Shown in pieces: positions 1 to 5,947 of a stretch of DNA of 5,947 nucleotides. Each line of letters starts with the position of its first letter. The first letter of the stretch is position 1. Both the position numbers and the translations under genes were made by a program. The notes below the pieces were generated by a model. The model was not told the DNA's origin, ran no database searches, and was given only the letters and a program-made list of their open reading frames with translations. Source of the DNA: Elusimicrobiota bacterium (GTDB lineage Bacteria > Elusimicrobiota > Endomicrobiia > Endomicrobiales > Endomicrobiaceae); NCBI GenBank assembly GCA_031256695.1, contig JAIRQB010000218.1:1-5947 (forward strand), given 5' to 3'.

Positions 1-699
1 TTTAAGTTTTTCTATGAAAAACTTAAAAATGGAACTTTAGAAATACGCCAAACTTTAGAACCCAATCACTCAAAAATGTATTTATTTGAAGCAAGAGATA
101 CCCTCGGCGGCACTCAACCGGGCAGTATGATAGTAGGAAGCAGCAATTTATCGCATAACGGCTTAAACAGCCAAAATGAATTAAATGTCGTCTTTCACGA
201 TTTGTCTTACAATGACGGCAAAGAATTATTTGACAAACTCTGGACATCGGCTGCAGTGATAGCGGATAAAGACAATATCAAAGACTTTGATGAAAAAGTC
301 ATAAAAAGAATTTGGCTTGACAAAATGCCTTCCCCCTATTCAATGTATCTGCGCGTTTTAGACGAGTATTTCAAAATCAATTATGAAGACGGCAAATTTA
401 AAAGCCCCCGCAATATCAATGAATCCTATATGGATTTTGAATATCAGACTGATGCCGTCAAAGAATCTCTTGATAGAATTTCCCGCCACAATGGAGTAAT
501 TATTGCAGACGTCGTAGGGCTTGGGAAAAGCATAATAGCCTCCGCTATCGCTTATAATCTCAATTTGCCCGTAGTAATTATTGCTCCGCCGCATTTGAAG
601 GAGCAATGGGAAGACTATTGCAAAGACTTTCATTTCCGCAAAAGAGCGCATATCCGTTCAAGCGGACTCATAGAAGAAGCCTTACAAGATTTTGCTTAA
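1..699 (+). CDS. N-terminal fragment: PLD-like nuclease domain plus first half of helicase RecA lobe 1 (5' partial)
   Basis: 232 codons are visible before the TAA. The frame is open at base 1, so the true start is upstream; the ATG at 76 is inside the PLD motif and is not a start. The PLD signature is H23-S-K25 (HSKMYLFE, bases 67-90), followed by GSSN at residues 46-49 and QNEL at 58-61, in the HxK...GSxN pattern of the PLD superfamily. The motif's usual aspartate position holds Glu30. PLD enzymes need two HxK motifs, so the second must be upstream or come from a dimer partner. The helicase part begins with FEYQTDAV (Gln149) and then Walker A, DVVGLGKS (170-177, Lys176), with Ser where SNF2 proteins usually have Thr. 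Motif Ia, VVIIAPPHLKEQW, follows. The fragment ends before DEAH, so alone it could bind ATP poorly and not hydrolyse it; the PLD domain might still fold. Confidence 0.85.
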   Translation, partial: FKFFYEKLKNGTLEIRQTLEPNHSKMYLFEARDTLGGTQPGSMIVGSSNLSHNGLNSQNELNVVFHDLSYNDGKELFDKLWTSAAVIADKDNIKDFDEKVIKRIWLDKMPSPYSMYLRVLDEYFKINYEDGKFKSPRNINESYMDFEYQTDAVKESLDRISRHNGVIIADVVGLGKSIIASAIAYNLNLPVVIIAPPHLKEQWEDYCKDFHFRKRAHIRSSGLIEEALQDFA

Positions 700-714
700 A
701 AAGATGAACAGATG
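697..714 (+). other. In-frame premature TAA followed by a possible restart ATG
   Basis: The reading is GCT TAA AAA GAT GAA CAG ATG, with the same frame on both sides, so this is a nonsense codon and not a frameshift. Single-base ancestors would include AAA, CAA, GAA, TTA, TCA, TAC or TAT. The stop falls in the linker just before the strand leading to DEAH, with no sign of missing sequence: Lys176 of Walker A and the DEAH aspartate are 67 codons apart. The next in-frame ATG (712-714) begins 12 bases after the stop. No Shine-Dalgarno sequence sits before it (AAAGATGAACAG), so expression of the second half would rely on termination-coupled restart or readthrough. Confidence 0.85.
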
Positions 715-2973
715 CTTGTAATCATTGACGAAGCCCACAAATACAGAAATCCCCAGACATTTGATTATATTAGGCTGCATCAACTCTGTCAGGGAAATAA
801 AGTCATTTTGCTGACCGCTACTCCATACAATAATAGACCGCAAGACCTCTATTCTCTAATTAAACTTTTCCAAATCCCCGGCAAATCCACTATTAAAACC
901 ACAAATAATCTCGGCGCTGATTTTGATTCCATAATAGCCGAATACAATAAGGAATATAAAAAAGCGCAAAAAAGCCCCAAAGACGCCGCTGAATTTGACG
1001 CCTTTGTCAAAAAAATCACAAAGAAAATGCTCAGTATAATTTCTCCCGTCATCATCCGCCGTTCAAGAAAAGACCTTGAAGCGAATACAAGATATAGAGA
1101 GGATTTAAAAAAACAAAAAATGTCTTTTCCAACAGTATGCGACCCTATATTGTTGGAATATGACCTCGGCGATTTAGGAAATTTATACGAGAACACATTA
1201 GACGCTATTTGCCCAAAAGTATTTGACGCAAGTCAAAAAGACGATGATGAAAAATTGCAAGAGGGCGTTTATAGAGCATCCCGCTATCAGCCTCTAAAAT
1301 ATTTAAAAGACGAGAGCAAGGACAAAGTTGAAAGTCAACTTGAAGAAGAAGGAATAGACATTGATTTATCTCAACTGCTTACCACGCAAAAAAACTTGGC
1401 TAAATTTATGCGCAGGCTTCTTACGCGCCGCTTTGAAAGTTCAATAGCCGCTTTCCAAATCTCTCTAAAAAATATGATTGACAACTCTGAAAACATTTTG
1501 AGGTGGATAGATAAAAGAGGAAAAGTTCCTATATATAAATACGGCAGTCTGCCCGACATTGACGGCAATATGGGAGACTCCGAAGGCGATGATTTATTTG
1601 TATCGGCATTAGATAAACAAATAGAAAATTTACAAGAAAAAGGGCTTTTTGAATTGGAAGTTAAAGATATAAAAGACGCTTTTATAAGAGATGTAGAGGC
1701 TGACATTGCAATTTTAAAAGGCATACAGGGAAAATGGTTTGGAGAAAACGGCGCTTTTAAAAGAGCAGACCCAAAATTAGAAAATTTCAAAAAGAAACTT
1801 GAAGAGATGGTGAGCGGCGATTCTAAACGCAAAAAGGGAGAGCCTGAACGCAAAATAGCGGTATTTAGCGAATTTGCCGACACAGTAGATTATCTCTATA
1901 AAGAATTATCAAAGAGCGGCTTTAAAGTTTTCTCATACACCTCAAAGAGCGCAAGCGGTTCAAATAAAGAGATTATCCGCGAAAATTTTGACGCGGGTAT
2001 CTCAGAAAATAAACAAAAAGACGATTTTAAAATTCTTTTAGCGACAGACGCTATCTCTGAAGGCTACAATTTACACAGGGCGGGAGCGGTTTTTAATTAC
2101 GATATTCCTTTCAATCCCACGCGGGTAATACAGCGCATTGGACGCATAAACAGAATAAATAAAAAAGTTTTTGAAGAACTCTATATTTACAATTACTTTC
2201 CGACTGCAATAGGCGAAAGAGATGTGAGAGTTAAACTTATATCTACAATTAAAATGAAAATGATTCACGCCATTATGGGCGGAGATATGAAAATTTTAAC
2301 AAGCGATGAAAAATTGTTTCTGTCTGAATTCAATAAAAAATTCCGTCAAGCCGAAGATTTATCAGACCAAAAATCTTGGGATGCCGATTATCGCGAGGAA
2401 TGGGAACGGGCGCAAAAAACGCCCGAATATGAAGAGGCTCTAAATATAAAAATGCGCAGCCGCATCGGACGCTTCGCGGAGCAAGGCAACGGCGTCATTG
2501 TCTTTGGAAAACGCGGCAGCGAATGCGTTTTTAAAATTGCAGACAGCGTTGAAAAGCCTCTGCAAATTTTAGCGCCTGAAGACGCTCTGCCCCTATTTAA
2601 AGCGGATAAAACGGAGCGCCCTTCAAAAGTGTCCGACGGCTTTGAAACAATATATCAGCATATAAAGAAAAGTTTATTCGGCGGAGCGGCAATGGCTGAA
2701 ACTCCAAATAAAATGCGTTTTAGAGCGCTAAACAAAATAAAGTCGTGGGAAAATTCTTTAGAAAATGACGCTCAAACAAATGAATATACCGCGGCGCTTT
2801 TAAAAGTATGCGAAATTGACGCTTTCCCAAATTATGCTGCAATTATCAAAGCGAAAAACCTGAAGGATTTAAAAGAAAAAATCAGCCCGTCTTATTTAGA
2901 GAGCATAATTGAGACGGCTAAAAAAATAGATGCGCAGCCGGGCAATATAATACTTGCCGAAGAATTGAAATAA
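712..2973 (+). CDS. C-terminal fragment: DEAH-box SNF2-type helicase, motifs II to VI
   Basis: 753 codons from the ATG at 712; this start is only the first Met after the premature stop. Numbering from it: motif II IIDEAHKYRN (DEAH 6-9); motif III LLTATPYNN (TATP 35-38); a conserved IIRRSRKDL block (RRSRKD 116-121); a helical region with RRFESS (239-244), seen in this helicase family; motif IV-like IAVFSEFADT (382-391); motif V ATDAISEGYNL (444-454); and motif VI QRIGRINR (474-481), carrying Arg478 and Arg481 as likely ATP-sensing fingers. A roughly 270-residue tail follows (YNYFPT, then a SWD block) and is probably family-specific. The product would be a cytoplasmic ATP-driven DNA translocase in a defence complex, but the fragment lacks Walker A and so should be inactive by itself. 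The absence of any further stop across 753 codons suggests the lesion upstream is recent or not real. Confidence 0.9.
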   Translation: MLVIIDEAHKYRNPQTFDYIRLHQLCQGNKVILLTATPYNNRPQDLYSLIKLFQIPGKSTIKTTNNLGADFDSIIAEYNKEYKKAQKSPKDAAEFDAFVKKITKKMLSIISPVIIRRSRKDLEANTRYREDLKKQKMSFPTVCDPILLEYDLGDLGNLYENTLDAICPKVFDASQKDDDEKLQEGVYRASRYQPLKYLKDESKDKVESQLEEEGIDIDLSQLLTTQKNLAKFMRRLLTRRFESSIAAFQISLKNMIDNSENILRWIDKRGKVPIYKYGSLPDIDGNMGDSEGDDLFVSALDKQIENLQEKGLFELEVKDIKDAFIRDVEADIAILKGIQGKWFGENGAFKRADPKLENFKKKLEEMVSGDSKRKKGEPERKIAVFSEFADTVDYLYKELSKSGFKVFSYTSKSASGSNKEIIRENFDAGISENKQKDDFKILLATDAISEGYNLHRAGAVFNYDIPFNPTRVIQRIGRINRINKKVFEELYIYNYFPTAIGERDVRVKLISTIKMKMIHAIMGGDMKILTSDEKLFLSEFNKKFRQAEDLSDQKSWDADYREEWERAQKTPEYEEALNIKMRSRIGRFAEQGNGVIVFGKRGSECVFKIADSVEKPLQILAPEDALPLFKADKTERPSKVSDGFETIYQHIKKSLFGGAAMAETPNKMRFRALNKIKSWENSLENDAQTNEYTAALLKVCEIDAFPNYAAIIKAKNLKDLKEKISPSYLESIIETAKKIDAQPGNIILAEELK

Positions 2974-3170
2974 GTTTTAACTTAACTGATTTTAAGCGCA
3001 ATCAAAAGACAGATAAAAATTAAAAGTAATGTCATTCCATTGCAAGACAGAGTTAAAAGTTAAGAACGCAGGGGAAAAGGCAAAAGACGAAAGTTTCCAT
3101 TGTTGTTGAAAAAGAAAAAGAAACCCGCAAACAAAGCAAAAAGGCGGAAAATAAAATCGGAGGAAACAAA
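2974..3170 (+). other. 197-base intergenic leader, purine-rich, no supported gene
   Basis: It separates the helicase stop from the methyltransferase start. The first part is AT-rich. From 3108 to 3170, 52 of 63 bases are purines on the + strand, giving a largely unstructured A-rich leader that may favour translation. The 8-mer TTCCATTG occurs twice (3035-3042 and 3095-3102), exactly 60 bases apart, which could be chance. I found no convincing -35/-10 pair and no GC-rich terminator hairpin. Cotranscription from the helicase promoter is therefore the simplest reading, although the gap is long for tightly coupled genes. The methyltransferase frame is open upstream to 3057 but contains no ATG, GTG or TTG, so the coding region does not extend into the gap. 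Confidence 0.6.
3159..3163 (+). promoter_or_regulatory. Shine-Dalgarno site of the methyltransferase gene
   Basis: GGAGG lies seven bases before the ATG at 3171, an ideal strength and spacing. Together with the lack of any other in-frame start codon upstream, it fixes the start of the methyltransferase. Confidence 0.9.
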
Positions 3171-5947
3171 ATGACAGATTTCAGCGCAAGTTATAACAGA
3201 GATGAATTTATTGCATTTTTAAGAGATAGTTTTTTGCCGAGTAAATTTGAAGAAAAAATAGAAACTCAAAATTATAAGCCGCCGACAAACGGACGCATAC
3301 TTGAGATAATGCAACTCGGCTCTTGTGAAATTGAAAATGATAAAGGGCGGAATAAATTAGTAAGCATCTATGAAATTACCTGCAAGTCTCAAGACGCGCG
3401 CATTACTCAAACGAGAGAAATTTTCAAATTTATGAGAGATAAGTCCGTTGAATATGCTCTTGCGGTTTTTACATCAACAGCCTCTCCTGACTCTTACCGT
3501 TTTTCATTTATCAAAACTCTCCCGCGCGACAATAACGGCAAACTTGAATTTGAATACTCTAACCCTAAAAGATTTTCTTTCCTTTTAGGCGCAGGGCATC
3601 AAACGAGAACGCCCCGAGAATATCTTATAGAGCGAGGGACAATTAAAACTTTAGAAGATTTAGGCGAGAGATTTAGCGTAGAAATTCTTACCAAAGAGTT
3701 TTATGGAGACTTATACAAGTGGTATAAAGCGGCGCTTGAGTCGGCAAAATTTGCAGGTAAGAATCCAAATAAAGAAGAACACCTTATCCGTCTTATAACG
3801 CGCTTGATGTTTATTTGGTTTATAAAACAAAAGGATTTAATTCCAAGGTCTTTATTTGACGTAAAAGAAATTTCAAAAATAATTAAAAATTTTGACCCTC
3901 AAAGCCAAAACAGCGGCGTCTATTACAATGCTATTTTGCAAAATCTCTTTTTTGCCGTCTTAAATTGCGCAATTAAAGAAAGAGTTTTTGCCGAAGACAG
4001 CAAAGGCAGATACGGCGATAAAAAATATCTGCTAAAACAAGAGTTTAGAGATAATAACGGCTCGTCTTTTTTCGCCGTTCCGCAAAGCGAAATAATAAAA
4101 CGTTTTGAGACTATTCCTTTTCTAAACGGCGGTCTTTTTGAATGCCTAATAGACCAAGAACACAGCGCAGACGACGGCTTTAGCCGCGATGAAAAGAAAC
4201 GCGCCTTTATCCCAAACAGCCTTTTCTTTGATGAAGAAAAGGGGCTTTTGAATATCTTAAACAAATATAACTGGACTATAGAAGAAAATACTCCCGACGA
4301 TATAGACGTCGCATTAGACCCTGAACTTCTCGGCAAAGTTTTTGAAGAACTTTTAGGGGAATATAATTCTAAAACGCAACAAGTAAAGCGCAAAGAGACA
4401 GGTTCTTTTTACACTCCGCGTCAAGTAGTTCAATTTATGATAGATGAAAGTCTGTCTCATTATCTTGCAGGCAAAATTGACGGCAATTTAGGCAAAGCGC
4501 ATTCCTTGATAACTTCTATTGACTTAACGCCGGATTTGCAAAAAGACGGCAAATATCTTGCAGATGCGGTAGAACATTTGAAGTCTGTTAAAATTTTAGA
4601 CCCCGCTTGCGGCTCAGGCGCTTTCCCAATGGGCTGTTTAAACCGCATTGTTGAAACTATTTGCAAAATACGTCACGACACAAATAGATATGACTTAAAG
4701 TTGAAACTCATAGAAAACAATATTTACGGCGTTGATATTCAAAATATAGCCGTGCAGATTTCAAAACTCCGCTTTTTTATGGCTTTAGTCGCCGAGCAGG
4801 ACAGGAGCGGAGACAAAAATGACAATTACAAAATCCGTCCCCTTCCCAATCTTGAGACAAAATTTATAGCGGCAAATGCTTTGATAGAGCCTCCCGCACA
4901 CTTATTGGATGAATTAAATTTAGAAGACAAAGAGTTAAAAAAATACAGCGATGAATTGTTAGAAATTCGTTCTCACAAATATGTCAACCCCGATTCATAT
5001 AAGAAAAAATTGGAAATCCGCAAAAGGGATGAATATTTGTGCAGTTTAATAGAAGCGCTCATTGAAAAGAGACTCGGCAAACCAAATAAAGAGTTGATAA
5101 AGCAATATGAAGAAGAAATTGCTAGATGTGAAATAGAAAAGAAAAAATATGCGGGCGAAAAAAAAGAAAAAAGAGAAATTAAGGAAGGAATTTTATTTGA
5201 AGAGAAGTCTGCTCCTAAAATTGTTGAAATAGATGTAAATGAAGAGGAAAGGAAAAAGATAGATGAGCGCATAGCGGGATATAAGTCAAAAATCAGTTTT
5301 GAGAAAAGCAAGAGTTCTACAAATTCGCAAATAGAGGCTCTTAGAAAACTTATAAAGTGGAATCCATACAATATAACAGGGTCTGCCGACAGTTTTTATG
5401 CTCCTTGGATGTTTCAAATAAAAGAAGGCTTTGACATAGTTATAGGCAATCCGCCTTATATACATTTGGAAGATTTAAAAGGCGACCCCGTTAGAGAACA
5501 ATATGAAAAACAGGGTTTTAAAAGTTATGACAAAAGAGGCGATATTTATCAGTTATTTTATGAGCGCGGTTTAAATCTGCTAAAAGACAGCGGGTATCTT
5601 TGTTTTATCACTTCAAATAAATGGCTGCGCGCTTCATATGGAGAAAAATCACGTTTATTGTTATCTGAAAAATACAATCCGAAAATTTTATTGGATTTAG
5701 GAGGCGGCATTTTCAAATCAGCCGCTGTTGATACAAATATATTGTTGATAGAAAAAACACAAGAATATATTGAAACTTTGTCTTGTAAATGCAAGCAAGA
5801 CAGCGATATAGAAAAAATGAGCGATTTAATTAGACAAGAGGGCATTTATGAGAGATTTGACAATGGTATTTGGGCTATATTAAACCCCATTGAAAAGAGC
5901 ATTAAGGAAAAAATAGAGAAAATTGGAACTCCGCTAAAAGATTGGGA
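3171..5947 (+). CDS. Eco57I-like DNA N6-adenine methyltransferase of a restriction-modification/defence module (3' partial)
   Basis: 925 complete codons with no stop, running off the window end. The enzyme should transfer a methyl group from S-adenosylmethionine to adenine N6 at a specific DNA site. Residues 1 to about 400 form a long N-terminal region I cannot name. It contains a beta-rich part with CKSQDAR (about 79-85) and a FLLGAGHQTRTP block. Then come GSFYTPRQ (from Gly411), which opens the methyltransferase core; SAM motif I ILDPACGSGAF (Asp477 begins DPACGSGAF); acidic motif II YGVDI (Asp522); a Lys/Glu-rich, probably coiled-coil insertion (about 584-740); catalytic motif IV DIVIGNPPY (NPPY 760-763); and GYLCFITSNKWLRA (about 808-821). 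The order I then IV matches gamma-type N6-adenine enzymes of the Eco57I/PglX-like group. The target-recognition domain is expected beyond the window. No PD-(D/E)xK nuclease motif was recognised, so cleavage was probably supplied by the PLD-helicase upstream. All key methyltransferase residues are intact. A type IIG enzyme or a BREX/DISARM methylase are alternatives. Confidence 0.93.
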   Translation, partial: MTDFSASYNRDEFIAFLRDSFLPSKFEEKIETQNYKPPTNGRILEIMQLGSCEIENDKGRNKLVSIYEITCKSQDARITQTREIFKFMRDKSVEYALAVFTSTASPDSYRFSFIKTLPRDNNGKLEFEYSNPKRFSFLLGAGHQTRTPREYLIERGTIKTLEDLGERFSVEILTKEFYGDLYKWYKAALESAKFAGKNPNKEEHLIRLITRLMFIWFIKQKDLIPRSLFDVKEISKIIKNFDPQSQNSGVYYNAILQNLFFAVLNCAIKERVFAEDSKGRYGDKKYLLKQEFRDNNGSSFFAVPQSEIIKRFETIPFLNGGLFECLIDQEHSADDGFSRDEKKRAFIPNSLFFDEEKGLLNILNKYNWTIEENTPDDIDVALDPELLGKVFEELLGEYNSKTQQVKRKETGSFYTPRQVVQFMIDESLSHYLAGKIDGNLGKAHSLITSIDLTPDLQKDGKYLADAVEHLKSVKILDPACGSGAFPMGCLNRIVETICKIRHDTNRYDLKLKLIENNIYGVDIQNIAVQISKLRFFMALVAEQDRSGDKNDNYKIRPLPNLETKFIAANALIEPPAHLLDELNLEDKELKKYSDELLEIRSHKYVNPDSYKKKLEIRKRDEYLCSLIEALIEKRLGKPNKELIKQYEEEIARCEIEKKKYAGEKKEKREIKEGILFEEKSAPKIVEIDVNEEERKKIDERIAGYKSKISFEKSKSSTNSQIEALRKLIKWNPYNITGSADSFYAPWMFQIKEGFDIVIGNPPYIHLEDLKGDPVREQYEKQGFKSYDKRGDIYQLFYERGLNLLKDSGYLCFITSNKWLRASYGEKSRLLLSEKYNPKILLDLGGGIFKSAAVDTNILLIEKTQEYIETLSCKCKQDSDIEKMSDLIRQEGIYERFDNGIWAILNPIEKSIKEKIEKIGTPLKDW

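Larger units (their letters stand above)
1..2973 (+). pseudogene. PLD-nuclease/SNF2-type helicase gene, 5' end outside the window, interrupted by one in-frame stop
   Basis: This is the gene as a whole. One reading frame runs from the first base to the TAA at 2971-2973 and is broken only by TAA at 697-699. The parts on the two sides carry complementary, non-overlapping halves of a single helicase: PLD motif, Q-like motif, Walker A and Ia on the left; DEAH, TATP, motifs IV, V and VI on the right. About 985 residues are visible besides the stop. Proteins of this kind (PLD plus helicase-related, COG0553-like) are usually a little over 1000 residues, so perhaps 100 N-terminal residues lie upstream. 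The expected role is the DNA-translocating and DNA-cleaving partner of the methyltransferase downstream. I call it a pseudogene because neither half has a complete ATPase site. A sequencing error or stop readthrough would make it a normal gene. The domain identity is secure; the functional state is not. Confidence 0.75.

Noticed and set aside
697..699. Reassignment of TAA to a sense codon in this organism
   Set aside because: The same gene ends with TAA at 2971-2973 exactly where a helicase tail would end, so TAA appears to work as a stop.
694..706. Possible programmed frameshift at CTTAAAAAG around the premature stop
   Set aside because: The coding frame is the same before and after the stop, so a -1 or +1 shift would leave the correct frame and would need a second, compensating shift.
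2975..3064. Hairpins or terminator after the helicase (CTTAA/TTAAG at 2981-2996; TTTTAACT/AGTTAAAA at 2975-3058)
   Set aside because: The stems are five to eight AT-rich pairs, one with a loop of nearly 70 bases, and there is no GC stem followed by a T tract.
2988..3065. Promoter for the methyltransferase (TTGCAA at 3040-3045, GATAAA at 3012-3017)
   Set aside because: No -35/-10 pair with suitable spacing could be built; AT-rich DNA gives single hexamers by chance.
3029..3109. 26-codon ORF in the intergenic gap
   Set aside because: It has no Shine-Dalgarno sequence, no recognisable product and an ordinary chance length. Its similar ends come from the TTCCATTG repeat.
3375..3410. PD-(D/E)xK nuclease motif in YEITCK of the methyltransferase N-terminus
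   Set aside because: The spacing is E-x3-K, not E-x-K, and no matching aspartate context is convincing by eye.
3923..4393. Minus-strand open frames opposite the methyltransferase and helicase (also 1371-1883, 849-1196, 4973-5371)
   Set aside because: They are low-complexity Ser/Phe/Leu-rich translations antisense to clearly conserved coding sequence, without ribosome binding sites or recognisable domains.
1..5947. Assignment as a complete DISARM or BREX system
   Set aside because: No drmA, drmB, brxC, pglZ or other core gene lies in the window; helicase plus methylase alone is not diagnostic.

Overview
The window is AT-rich bacterial DNA with everything on the + strand: a two-gene block that looks like a restriction-modification or anti-phage defence module. 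The coding style is A-rich, with AT-leaning third positions, TAA stops and a strong GGAGG ribosome binding site. This fits a low-GC bacterium. The composition gives a faint impression of a host-associated lineage such as Elusimicrobiota/Endomicrobium, but nothing here fixes the phylum.

Region 1 (1-2973) is a large SNF2-type helicase fused to an N-terminal phospholipase-D-like nuclease domain; its 5' end lies before the window. The reading frame is identical from base 1 to 2973 but is cut by one in-frame TAA at 697-699, between helicase motifs Ia and II. The left piece keeps the PLD motif and Walker A. The right piece keeps DEAH, TATP and the whole second RecA lobe. The gene is therefore a recently broken gene, a recoded gene, or a sequencing/assembly error. 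All the other expected motifs are intact.

Region 2 (2974-3170) is a 197-base gap with no supported gene. It becomes strongly purine-rich and ends in the methyltransferase ribosome binding site.

Region 3 (3171 to the window end) is a large Eco57I-like DNA N6-adenine methyltransferase, open for 925 codons and still open at the edge. It has a long N-terminal region, a TPRQ-type segment, SAM motif DPACGSGAF, a charged coiled-coil-like insertion, and the catalytic NPPY motif. The target-recognition part should lie beyond the window.

Together the pair would work as a methyltransferase that marks self DNA and an ATP-driven translocase/nuclease that attacks unmarked DNA. With the helicase broken and the methyltransferase intact, the module may be in the usual order of decay (restriction lost first, modification kept). 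The full DISARM or BREX gene sets are not visible in this window.
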